From: a virus
Virus record (IMG/VR): IMGVR_UViG_3300027985_000063
Coordinates: 1 to 34,460 of that record
Strand: one strand, 5' to 3'
DNA length: 34,460 nucleotides
Shown here: positions 7,805 to 15,661 of the stretch, piece after piece
How positions within the stretch are numbered: the stretch's first letter is position 1
Layout: each line of letters opens with the position of its first letter
Program-made: the position numbers and the translations under genes
The notes under the pieces: generated by a model
Told to the model about the DNA's origin: nothing
What the model saw: only the letters and a program-made list of their open reading frames with translations
Databases searched by the model: none

Positions 7805-8719
7805 ATGTCTGGTATCATTACTACTGCATCGCATCCTAAAGCCCTTTGGCCCGGTATTAAAGCTTGGTGGGGACAGATATATGATGAGCATCAAACAGAG
7901 TATACCGACCTGTTTGATACTGACAGCTCTGACCGTAACTACGAAGAAGACGTACAACTGACAGGCTTCGGTCTTGCACCACGTAAGCCTGAAGGTGCTG
8001 GTACTTCCTACGATTCTGAAATTCAAGGCTTCACTACTCGCTACACTCACGTTGCATATGCACTGGGTTATGTAGTGACTAAGGAAGAGTTGGATGACAA
8101 TCTGTATGAACAAGTATCTAAACGTCGTTCTGCTTCGTTGGCTCAGTCGTTCCGTCAGACTAAAGAAAACGTAGCTGCTAACGTATATAACCGTGCGTTT
8201 AATGCTACTTATGTAGGTGGTGACGGTGTATCGCTGTGTTCCACAGCTCACCCGAATACGACTGGTGGTACTTTTGCAAACACTCCTACTGTTGGTGTGG
8301 ACTTGTCCGAAACAGCGTTGGAAGATGCAATCGTTGCTCTGATGGGTTACACAAATGACCGTGGTCTGCTCATCAATGTGATGCCTCGTAGTCTGCATGT
8401 GGCTCGTCAGAACTGGTTCAATGCGAACCGTATTCTGCAGTCTGTGTACACTCCGGGTACTGCAAACAACGACATCAACGTGCTGAAAGCAACTAATGCG
8501 TTGCCTGAAGGCATTAAGATGAACCACTACTTCACTGCTCCTAATGCTTGGTTCCTGCGTACCAACATCCAGAACGGTATGAAGTACTACGAGCGTGTTG
8601 GTATCCAATTCGACCAAGACAATGACTTCGACACCATGAATGCGAAAGCAAAGGGTTACGAACGTTATTCCTTCGGTTGGACTGACCCAAGAGCCATTTA
8701 TGGTGTGAACGGCCCGTAA
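7805..8719 (+). CDS. Major capsid protein
   Basis: The 304-aa product is probably HK97-fold. An N-terminal arm is followed by a long spine-like segment (about 75-120, EELDDNLYEQVSKRRSASLA), a P-domain-like region, and an A-domain-like C-terminal part. AGGAGA precedes the ATG by about 6 nt. Codon use shows high-expression bias. Position (scaffold, minor head protein, decoration, capsid) is standard. There is no cleaved delta-domain evidence and no nearby protease gene, so the scaffold probably leaves intact. A LAGLIDADG endonuclease follows. Confidence 0.88.
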   Translation: MSGIITTASHPKALWPGIKAWWGQIYDEHQTEYTDLFDTDSSDRNYEEDVQLTGFGLAPRKPEGAGTSYDSEIQGFTTRYTHVAYALGYVVTKEELDDNLYEQVSKRRSASLAQSFRQTKENVAANVYNRAFNATYVGGDGVSLCSTAHPNTTGGTFANTPTVGVDLSETALEDAIVALMGYTNDRGLLINVMPRSLHVARQNWFNANRILQSVYTPGTANNDINVLKATNALPEGIKMNHYFTAPNAWFLRTNIQNGMKYYERVGIQFDQDNDFDTMNAKAKGYERYSFGWTDPRAIYGVNGP

Positions 8720-8775
8720 CTACCAATGAATCTTTAAAGTAGTCTACACCCTGAATTTGAAGTAAGGAGATGAAA

Positions 8776-9237
8776 ATGATTTCTACTAATGTAGCAGATT
8801 TAGCTTGGCTTGCAGGTATCATAGATGGAGAGGGTTCTATCTTTGTGATGAAACAAAAACGGAATGACAGAGACAGAGATATTAATTTTATCCTACGAGT
8901 TTCTGTTGATAGTACAGACCCTTATATGACGCCTGCATGTCAAGAAATTGCTGGTGGTCCTTGTGTAACACAGAAAAGAGACAAACGTCCAGAATGTAGT
9001 GATGGCTTAAAATGGCAAGTTAACGGTAAATACGCTATCAAAGTATTAGAAGCTATTCTTCCATACTTGAGAGTGAAAAAACACCAAGCTCTGCTAGCCA
9101 TAGAATTTCAAAAAACTACTAAAAAACACTGGAAACGTATGACTCAATCCGACTATGAACAACAAGAGATTATCTACAATAAACTAAAAGAAGCTAAGAG
9201 AGATTTAAAGATTGGTAAACTAAAGGATAAGATATGA
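8776..9237 (+). CDS. LAGLIDADG homing endonuclease
   Basis: The 153-aa product has the signature LAWLAGIIDGEG (9-20) once, plus the paired downstream elements of a LAGLIDADG core (SVDSTD and a later LRVKKHQALLAIEFQ helix). Such single-motif enzymes act as dimers. The start at 8776 is chosen because AAGGAG ends 6 nt upstream; the in-frame ATG at 8770 abuts that site. It is AT-rich compared with the capsid gene before it, suggesting separate acquisition. Its stop overlaps the next start (ATGA). Confidence 0.85.
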   Translation: MISTNVADLAWLAGIIDGEGSIFVMKQKRNDRDRDINFILRVSVDSTDPYMTPACQEIAGGPCVTQKRDKRPECSDGLKWQVNGKYAIKVLEAILPYLRVKKHQALLAIEFQKTTKKHWKRMTQSDYEQQEIIYNKLKEAKRDLKIGKLKDKI

Positions 9238-9329
9238 GTTCCGCACCTATTGAAAAAATGAAGGGTAAACGTCCCGGTGCCCCTGCTGGCAAAGGTAAGA
9301 CTAAACCTAAAAAGAAAGGTAAATGCTAA
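9234..9329 (+). CDS. 31-aa Lys/Gly/Pro-rich microprotein
   Basis: This short frame starts in the ATGA overlap with the endonuclease and ends in TAATG, which also starts the next gene. AAGGA lies 6 nt before its ATG, within the end of the endonuclease gene. The product is extremely basic (tail GKTKPKKKGKC) with a single C-terminal Cys. The tight junctions argue that it is translated. Function unknown; electrostatic binding to DNA or an acidic capsid partner is a guess from charge. Confidence 0.65.
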   Translation: MSSAPIEKMKGKRPGAPAGKGKTKPKKKGKC

Positions 9330-9604
9330 TGGCTGCCCCTACAACTACTAACTTTACAGGTATTGGCATCAAAGCTACTGCATCCAACCCTAATGTTGGT
9401 ACAGCTACTTTGGTTGCTGGTTCTGCTACAGTTGCAAAGACTGACATTACTGCTGCCGACTTCGTTCTGGTGAGTGTCACCACTGCTGGTGGTACTCAAG
9501 GTAATTACAGTGTTGCTATCACCGCTGGTACTGGCTTTGTCATTACTAGCGACAGTGCTCTGGACACTAGCACGATTACCTACATGGTAGTCAAGGTAGT
9601 TTAA
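9329..9604 (+). CDS. Small virion-associated protein (91 aa)
   Basis: Start taken at 9329 (MAAPTT), within TAATG of the previous gene; an in-frame ATG at 9323 would overlap further. The product is Thr/Ala/Gly/Val-rich with few charges and reads like one beta-sandwich domain. It could be a head fibre or decoration protein. The hairpin at 9610-9629 follows directly. Confidence 0.65.
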   Translation: MAAPTTTNFTGIGIKATASNPNVGTATLVAGSATVAKTDITAADFVLVSVTTAGGTQGNYSVAITAGTGFVITSDSALDTSTITYMVVKVV

Positions 9605-9609
9605 TATCC

Positions 9610-9629
9610 GAGGGGGTTTATTCCCCCTC
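9610..9629 (+). terminator. GC-rich hairpin after head genes (no U-tract)
   Basis: GAGGGGG (9610-9616), a 6-nt loop TTTATT, and CCCCCTC (9623-9629) form a perfect 7-bp stem. No T-run follows, so it is not a standard intrinsic terminator. It may trim or stabilise the 3' end of the capsid mRNA, or cause partial attenuation between highly expressed head genes and the rest of the operon. Confidence 0.5.
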
Positions 9630-9650
9630 CCCTATTTATAGGAATCTAGA

Positions 9651-10061
9651 ATGGCAAATGTAACAAGTATTCAAATTCTACAAGATGGTCCTCGTAATGT
9701 CACAGTAAAGCTGACTGGTATTCTAGATACCTCTGATATAACAGCTACTGCTCTCATTACTCCAGCATCTTTAACTGCTATTGGTGAACGAGAAGGATTA
9801 GCTACTAAACTTATCATTGATAAGATTTCGTATAACGTTGAGTCTCCTCTTGCAGTTAATCTGTATTGGACTGCTACTACACCTATTCTGATTGCTTCTC
9901 TTGTTAACTCTGGAGATGATTTAGAGTTCAAGACTTTTGGTGGTGTATATAATCCTACCCCTGCTGCTGCAGGAGTTACTGGAGCAATTGAATATACTAC
10001 ATCTGGTTGGACAGGTGTAACTTCGTTTAATGTAATTTTAGAATGTCGTAAGAGCGTTTAA
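9651..10061 (+). CDS. Minor structural protein (136 aa)
   Basis: The product is a probable single beta-rich domain with few charges and a Cys near the C-terminus. It begins MANV like the proteins at 7169 and 10923. ATAGGAA precedes the ATG by about 6 nt. It lies between head genes and tail accessory genes, so a head-completion or neck role is possible. No family recognised. Confidence 0.65.
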   Translation: MANVTSIQILQDGPRNVTVKLTGILDTSDITATALITPASLTAIGEREGLATKLIIDKISYNVESPLAVNLYWTATTPILIASLVNSGDDLEFKTFGGVYNPTPAAAGVTGAIEYTTSGWTGVTSFNVILECRKSV

Positions 10062-10912
10062 TGTCTAGTCCTACCAGATATGTCAAAGGTGATTGGAAAG
10101 CCGTATGCGATGTATGCGGCTTCCGTTTTGATGCTTCTAAACTGAAGACTAGATGGGACGGTTTAAAGACATGTAGTAATTGTTTTGAGGAACGTCATCC
10201 TCAAGACTTTGTTAGAGCTAAAGTTGATATACAAGCAGTCCCGTGGACTCGTCCAGAATCAGAAGATTCTTTTGTAACTCCAACAACTGGAGGATTACTA
10301 TTTTTTGATTCCTGTGACACTGCAACTATATTAAGTTCTTATCCTACAGTAGATTTAGGAACTACTGAAATTGCAGGACCGGCAGAAACTGCTTACACAA
10401 TACCTGCAACTGAAGTTACAAGAAATAGAATAGGTATTACTCCATGTGGGCAAGTTCTATTGGAAACTAGAACTAAAACTTATTCTTCTAGGAATGCTCT
10501 GAATCAATGGAAAGCCTTCCTTTCAGGAGGAAGTGGTAATGAAGAGGTTCGTGGAAGCGACGTTGTTGGTTACGCCAACAGTGCTTGGTCTGCTGTTAAT
10601 TACCCACCAGAAAACTACTTAGTTGGATACGGCTCGACTGAAGCCGCTGCTAGAACTGCTGCTAGGGATAAATTAGGTGGTATTGGAACATATTCTATTA
10701 CAAGTGGTGGGTTTTTATTTGAGAGTGTAGTTGAGTCAATATCAGACCCTACTACGTCATCGAGAACATACACAGGCTCTAGGTATCGTGATTCCGTGCT
10801 TATTTCTGGACCGGGGGCTTTACTTTATACTGCAAATTCGTATAATACTTCCATACAATTAACATTATATTATTTAGATGTACATGAAGTGTGGACTTAT
10901 GAATTTATTTGA
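10061..10912 (+). CDS. Virion-associated protein with N-terminal zinc ribbon (283 aa)
   Basis: Residues 16-41 hold CDVC...CSNC (C16, C19, C38, C41), a Cys4 zinc ribbon followed by an acidic/His segment (FEERHPQDF). The remaining 230 residues are Ser/Thr/Gly-rich and probably beta-structured, with no recognised domain. The start overlaps the previous stop (TAATG). The zinc ribbon may bind DNA or a connector partner at the head vertex; that is inference. Similar zinc-ribbon proteins occur among podovirus structural genes. Confidence 0.65.
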   Translation: MSSPTRYVKGDWKAVCDVCGFRFDASKLKTRWDGLKTCSNCFEERHPQDFVRAKVDIQAVPWTRPESEDSFVTPTTGGLLFFDSCDTATILSSYPTVDLGTTEIAGPAETAYTIPATEVTRNRIGITPCGQVLLETRTKTYSSRNALNQWKAFLSGGSGNEEVRGSDVVGYANSAWSAVNYPPENYLVGYGSTEAAARTAARDKLGGIGTYSITSGGFLFESVVESISDPTTSSRTYTGSRYRDSVLISGPGALLYTANSYNTSIQLTLYYLDVHEVWTYEFI

Positions 10913-10922
10913 AGGATTTTAA

Positions 10923-11450
10923 ATGGCAAACGTAACTCTTCGTAATACACCTACAGATACTTTATCTACTGGTGCATCTGTAAAAGGCTCTGCTCTAACT
11001 ACGCTGGAGATGGATGACAATTTAAACAAAATTAACCAGCAATCTAATGATGTGGTTGCTGGTAATACTGCAATTGCTCTTAATACTGCCTCCACTGCAG
11101 TTACACAAGCTCCAGCAGACAATTCTACTAAAGTAGCTACAACTGCTTATGCAGACGCTGCTGCTGCTGCTGCCTCTTTTGTACCTTTAGACGTAGGAGT
11201 GTATGGCGTTGGAGTCATTATGATGGCTTTTGCTAATGTGGATACTACTTCTGGTAGCACAGTTGCTGGAACTAATTTAAGCATTATTGAAATAAAAAAT
11301 GGTGCTCCTGCTCCTTCTGCTACAGTTCAAGTAACTAGAGCTTTGACTTCTATTGGAGTAGGGACATGGAGAAATATATCTGGTCACACTGCTGTCGCTG
11401 GTACTGTTAGTATTGATGGTGTAGCAGCACTGTTCCAAAGAATTGCTTAA
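10923..11450 (+). CDS. Putative tail/fibre-related structural protein (175 aa)
   Basis: The segment APADNSTKVATTAYAD (about 61-76) is a signature of many tail-fibre and collar proteins, where it lies in a trimeric coiled-coil or beta stalk. It is followed by a poly-Ala helix and a C-terminal small beta domain ending in LFQRIA. AAGGA precedes the ATG by about 6 nt. It lies just before the P22 gp4-like gene and could be a neck fibre or an appendage attached there. Confidence 0.6.
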   Translation: MANVTLRNTPTDTLSTGASVKGSALTTLEMDDNLNKINQQSNDVVAGNTAIALNTASTAVTQAPADNSTKVATTAYADAAAAAASFVPLDVGVYGVGVIMMAFANVDTTSGSTVAGTNLSIIEIKNGAPAPSATVQVTRALTSIGVGTWRNISGHTAVAGTVSIDGVAALFQRIA

Positions 11451-11459
11451 AGGATAATT

Positions 11460-12203
11460 ATGGCTACTTCCGGTACAGCTTCGTTTACTTTATCTCGTGA
11501 TGAGATTATTCAATATGCTTTAAGAAAAACAGGTGTGTTAGCTCTTGGAGTAACTCCCGGTGCCACGGAAGTAACTAATGCTGCAATGGCTCTTGATATG
11601 ATGATTAAGAGTTGGATTACAAAAGGGATTAAGTTATGGACACTTCAAGAACTTACTCTTCCTCTTGTAGCAAACCAATCTAATTATGTCATTGGTCCTT
11701 CTGGAACTACCCCTACTCCTGATTTAGTAGAGGTTAAGCCAATGAAGCTGATGCAAGCATGGTTACGAAATGTAACTGTTACTCCTCAAAATGATATTCC
11801 TTTGCAGATTTTGGCACAGGAACAATATAATAAGTTTGGTTCTAAGTTTAGTACTGGCACATCTAATGCTGTCTATATGCAAGTAGGTAGAGACAACAGT
11901 ACTATAAAAACTTATTTGACTCCTAGTACTACTGCAGCAGGTTTGTATCAAATGCATCTGTTAGTCCAGCGTCCTTTACAAGATGCTGGTGTAGCTGCAA
12001 CCAATTTAGATTTTCCTTCTGAATGGCTGTATGCTTTAGGTTGGAATCTTGCTGCTGAACTTGCTACTGATTATGGTGTTGAGTCGGAAAGACTTCAATA
12101 CATCGAAGCAAAAGCTGCTAAATTCTTACAAGAAGTAGAGGACTTTGATACTGAGTATAACTCTGTGTACTTCTCTCCTTCGTTTAATCGTCCTAGTGTG
12201 TAA
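11460..12203 (+). CDS. P22 gp4-like tail accessory factor (head-to-tail adaptor)
   Basis: The 247-aa product has the N-terminal helical pattern of P22 gp4: SRDEIIQYALRKTGVL, then a segment corresponding to the gp4 helix with WITKGIKLWTL. A C-terminal part, rich in Tyr and Glu, resembles the gp4 beta extension. gp4 binds below the portal and starts tail assembly. Here it directly precedes a gp10-like gene, the same order as in P22. AAAGGA precedes the ATG by 5 nt. P22 gp4 also has reported muralytic activity; I see no direct evidence for that here. Confidence 0.78.
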   Translation: MATSGTASFTLSRDEIIQYALRKTGVLALGVTPGATEVTNAAMALDMMIKSWITKGIKLWTLQELTLPLVANQSNYVIGPSGTTPTPDLVEVKPMKLMQAWLRNVTVTPQNDIPLQILAQEQYNKFGSKFSTGTSNAVYMQVGRDNSTIKTYLTPSTTAAGLYQMHLLVQRPLQDAGVAATNLDFPSEWLYALGWNLAAELATDYGVESERLQYIEAKAAKFLQEVEDFDTEYNSVYFSPSFNRPSV

Positions 12204-12205
12204 AT

Positions 12206-13711
12206 ATGAAAACTGTTCGCTTTCCATTAGCCTTTTCTGTAGAGTCCCGTACCGCTAGTCCTGATAAGGATGCTAGGATTACTAATGGATATGTAGAAAC
12301 AGAAGGTTCTAAGAAGTGGGTATATAGAAGACCGGGGACAGCATCTATGTCTGTCTCCCCGTCTATTCCTTCTTTTATTAGCCAAGGTATGTATCCTTTT
12401 CAAGGAGCTTTATATAGTGTTGTTAATGGAACTCTGTATAAAGTTACACAAGCTGGAGTGTCTTCTGTTATAGGAACAGTGGGTGGAGGAATTCATTATT
12501 TCTCTCAAACTTCTCAGGCTCCTTATTTATTTTTACACAATACACATCAGGCTTGGACTTATAATTTAACAACTGGTGTTTTTGCTGAAGTTACTAACAG
12601 TGGCTTTCCTACAAACCAAGGAATGACCTTAGTTCCCGGTGCAGTATATTTGGATGACTATACATTTGTAATGACTACAAATGGAAGAATTTATGTATCT
12701 GACATTGAAGACCCTACTAAATGGGATGAATTAGGAACAAACCCTACTGGTGCGTATATCTCTAAGACCTCTGAGCCTGATAATGGCGTAGCTGTAGTCA
12801 AGCATCTTAACTATATCATTTCTTTTGGTCAATGGTCCAGTGAGTTCTTTTACAACTCTGGAGCTACTTCTGGTTCTCCTCTTCTTCGTAATGATACTGC
12901 TAAATGTGAAATTGGTTGTGTGAATGGGGACAGTGTAGTTCAATTCTCTCAAGTTGTTGCCTTCTTAGGACAAGCTAGAGAAACAGGAAAAGGTGTATTC
13001 ATTTTCCAAGGAGTCACACCTACAAAGGTGTCTACTCCTGCTGTAGATAGATATTTGAATGCTTCTAATGGAGCTTCTGTTCATGCAAGCGTAGTCACTA
13101 TTGCTGGACATACGTTTTATTTGTTGACCTTAGTTGACATTTCTGTTACTTTAGTGTATGATATTAGTGAGAAACTTTGGTATTTATGGAGTTCTAATAC
13201 TTCTGGATTAGACCCTAGATTCTATGTAGACCCTACTTATTTCACTCCTACACTAGCTATTGGAGATGCAAATAACTATATTGCTACAACTACTAGTACA
13301 ATAACTCCTTTTGAGTTTGTCAATCACTCAGCATTGAATGGAACATCTTACTTCCAGCATAAATTAACTGGAGCTATTGTTACACTTGATACTGGTATTT
13401 ACCAAGACATAACTCAAGACATGGAACTAAATATACGTACTCAGATTGTTGATGGTAATACTAACCATTATAAATTCTGGTTCATGTTAGAGATTATTGG
13501 TGATAGAGATGTAGCAACAGTAGATGTAAGTTGGTCTGATGATGACTATACTACATGGGAAACTCCTAGAAGTGTTTCTTTAAATCAGGCTAGACCTGTA
13601 TTGTGGCAGTTAGGGGCATCTAGACGTAGAGCATTTGAATTCTCTTCTGTCAGTAATTCTAAAATTCGTATTCAAGATATTGAAACTTCCATTCGTGAAG
13701 GTAATGTATAA
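12206..13711 (+). CDS. P22 gp10-like tail hub / DNA stabilisation protein
   Basis: The 501-aa, beta-rich product resembles P22 gp10 in its N-terminal pattern (FPLAFSVESRTASPDKDARITNGYVE) and in repeated Tyr/Phe/Gly-rich strands expected of its beta-propeller. gp10 closes the connector and provides the platform for the needle and tailspikes or fibres. It follows the gp4-like gene with a 2-nt gap and no strong Shine-Dalgarno, suggesting coupled translation. No needle gene (gp26-like) is recognisable downstream; ejection proteins follow directly. Confidence 0.78.
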   Translation: MKTVRFPLAFSVESRTASPDKDARITNGYVETEGSKKWVYRRPGTASMSVSPSIPSFISQGMYPFQGALYSVVNGTLYKVTQAGVSSVIGTVGGGIHYFSQTSQAPYLFLHNTHQAWTYNLTTGVFAEVTNSGFPTNQGMTLVPGAVYLDDYTFVMTTNGRIYVSDIEDPTKWDELGTNPTGAYISKTSEPDNGVAVVKHLNYIISFGQWSSEFFYNSGATSGSPLLRNDTAKCEIGCVNGDSVVQFSQVVAFLGQARETGKGVFIFQGVTPTKVSTPAVDRYLNASNGASVHASVVTIAGHTFYLLTLVDISVTLVYDISEKLWYLWSSNTSGLDPRFYVDPTYFTPTLAIGDANNYIATTTSTITPFEFVNHSALNGTSYFQHKLTGAIVTLDTGIYQDITQDMELNIRTQIVDGNTNHYKFWFMLEIIGDRDVATVDVSWSDDDYTTWETPRSVSLNQARPVLWQLGASRRRAFEFSSVSNSKIRIQDIETSIREGNV

Positions 13712-13725
13712 CATGGAGAAGTATA

Positions 13726-14355
13726 ATGGCACTTAATTTATCTGGAGCCGCCGCAGGTGCATCTACTGGTGCTCAGTTTGGGGGTATGTTTGGACCAACA
13801 GGAGCAACAGTTGGAGGAATTCTGGGAGGAGTCACAGGACTATTTGGTTTTGGAGGCTCTGATGCTTCTCAGGCTCAGACAATAGTAGACCCGTATGCTC
13901 CTTATAGAGCTGAAGCTGCTGCACAGTTGCATGCACTAGTTAATGACCCTTCCTCTGTAACTACTCTTCCCGGGTTTGAATTTATGCAGAGTAGAGGACA
14001 ACAAGGTGTTGAGAGAGCTATGTCTGCTCGTGGCTTGAGTATGTCAACAAACGAACTAGATGCTCTAAAACAGAAAGACCAAGAACTTGCTTATCAGATG
14101 TACACAGACCAGTTCAATAAGTTGTCTAAACTTGCTGGTACTGAATTCAGTCCGGGAACTGGAGGTTCTGCTTATCTCACTCAAGAGACAGCCAACCAAC
14201 AAGCTAATATGCAAGGTTTAGGTGGATTGGACACAATCTTTAAACAATTAACTAATGCCTCCACAGGAGTAACTCCTACAAATAATGTTGCCACAACTCC
14301 TGATTCGTGGGATGTGAACAAGACATTACAAACTGCTGCAACTGCAAGTATGTGA
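13726..14355 (+). CDS. Ejection/internal virion protein 1 (209 aa)
   Basis: An Ala/Gly-rich hydrophobic N-terminus (about 5-45) containing GxxxG-like repeats resembles a membrane-inserting segment. A helical, Gln-rich body (about 65-165) and a disordered Thr/Asn tail follow. P22 gp7 and T7 internal core proteins are similar in style, and the position after the tail hub supports an ejected protein that helps build a channel for DNA entry. GGAGAAG precedes the ATG. Confidence 0.65.
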   Translation: MALNLSGAAAGASTGAQFGGMFGPTGATVGGILGGVTGLFGFGGSDASQAQTIVDPYAPYRAEAAAQLHALVNDPSSVTTLPGFEFMQSRGQQGVERAMSARGLSMSTNELDALKQKDQELAYQMYTDQFNKLSKLAGTEFSPGTGGSAYLTQETANQQANMQGLGGLDTIFKQLTNASTGVTPTNNVATTPDSWDVNKTLQTAATASM

Positions 14356-14365
14356 TAGGAAAAAT

Positions 14366-15661
14366 ATGCCAGCAACTCTAAATGATTTCGCAACTGGAGC
14401 TAAGTCTATTGTAGCTCCTGAAGTTGCTCTTACCTCTCTTGCTAATGATAAAGCTATTGTTAGACAACGAGAACAAGAGAATGAGATTCGTCAGTTCGAG
14501 GTTGACCAAACTCGTAAACTATCAGATGTAGTGAATGCCTCTGAGAATGCTCCTGAATCTCCAAAAGGTATTGAACAATTCGCTTCTCCTAAAGAGGATT
14601 ACTTTGGAGATTATAAGCAAGTTGTGGAGGCTAATAAATCTGTACAAACTGGTCAAGAGGAACTCAAAAAGATTCAATCCCAGATGGATGCTGCTCGTGG
14701 CACTTCCTTCTTTGACCAGTATAAAAAGACATACGATGTGAAGAAAGCTCAAGTTGATGAGTCTAAAAAAGTTCAACAACAACTTGCAGAGAAGCATATT
14801 AACGGTATGCTTGCTACTGGTCTTAGTGTAGACCCGCAAACAGGAGAGGGCTATGATGTAGCTCGTAGTCTTTTTATTGAGCATGATTTAGCTGCAGCAA
14901 GAGCTTCTGGAGTTACTGACCCTACTCAATTAGCTCGTCGAAGAAAAGACATGGAATCCAGACTTCCTGCTAGTTGGTCTGACACCAATGCTAAATATGC
15001 TCTTAGTACTGTTATGAAAGAATTACAGGATTCTTCCAAAATTCTTGAGACACAGAGATTAGAGGATGCTCGAAGACTTAATGCGGAACGTTTAGCTAAT
15101 GAACAAGAACGTATTAAGAATGCTGAGAAGAAGGCGGATAGAGCTGCTGGTAAAGCAGACGGAATGGAAAATCTGAAACTTGCTGATATGTATGACGGAC
15201 AAATTCGTCGTGCAGAGAACCAGCAAAGTAAGCTGAGAAGAGATATTCTCTCTGCTCAACAAAAATTACAACTGGAACCTGAAGGTACTGGTCGTCAACG
15301 TCTGGAAGACTTGATTCAAGAGAGTGAAACTCAAATTAGCACTCTTCAAGATGAAATTGATGAGACAGTTCCAAAGATGAAACTAGCTCGTGATGTAGCT
15401 GCTGCGTCTAGTCCTGAACTTAAAGCAAGATTAGAAGCTCAAGAAAAAGCTACTGTAAAAGAGAAAGCACGTAAGAAAGAATTAAGAACACGTATCAATA
15501 GAATTGATTTTTCTGGATATTCTGTTGGTCCTAATGCCGCTGCTGGTATTACAGATGTGAAAGACTTAGTTCTGAGTGCTGCTGATTTATCTGGTGAAGA
15601 TATTGGTTCCAATGTTACAGCATTGATTGCTGAACTTCGTTCTGAAGGACTTATTAAATAA
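14366..15661 (+). CDS. Ejection/internal virion protein 2, coiled coil (431 aa)
   Basis: An almost entirely helical, charged protein with long heptad-like blocks (about 75-160 and 220-345), few aromatic residues and no Cys. It lies between two Gly-rich ejection proteins, the position of the middle ejection protein of P22 (gp20) and T7 (gp15), which forms a periplasmic tube; the assignment is by analogy. AGGAAA precedes the ATG, and the stop overlaps the next start (TAATG). Confidence 0.65.
   Translation: MPATLNDFATGAKSIVAPEVALTSLANDKAIVRQREQENEIRQFEVDQTRKLSDVVNASENAPESPKGIEQFASPKEDYFGDYKQVVEANKSVQTGQEELKKIQSQMDAARGTSFFDQYKKTYDVKKAQVDESKKVQQQLAEKHINGMLATGLSVDPQTGEGYDVARSLFIEHDLAAARASGVTDPTQLARRRKDMESRLPASWSDTNAKYALSTVMKELQDSSKILETQRLEDARRLNAERLANEQERIKNAEKKADRAAGKADGMENLKLADMYDGQIRRAENQQSKLRRDILSAQQKLQLEPEGTGRQRLEDLIQESETQISTLQDEIDETVPKMKLARDVAAASSPELKARLEAQEKATVKEKARKKELRTRINRIDFSGYSVGPNAAAGITDVKDLVLSAADLSGEDIGSNVTALIAELRSEGLIK

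Noticed and set aside
7802-8617. 271-aa open frame antisense to the major capsid gene (and 196-aa antisense at 7166-7756)
   Set aside because: They mirror strongly biased codons of highly expressed head genes, are Ser/Thr/Arg/Cys/His-rich, and have no ribosome site or same-strand neighbours.
9610-9629. Full transcription terminator after the capsid genes
   Set aside because: Stable stem but no T-run, and same-strand genes continue directly; kept only as a hairpin with partial effect.
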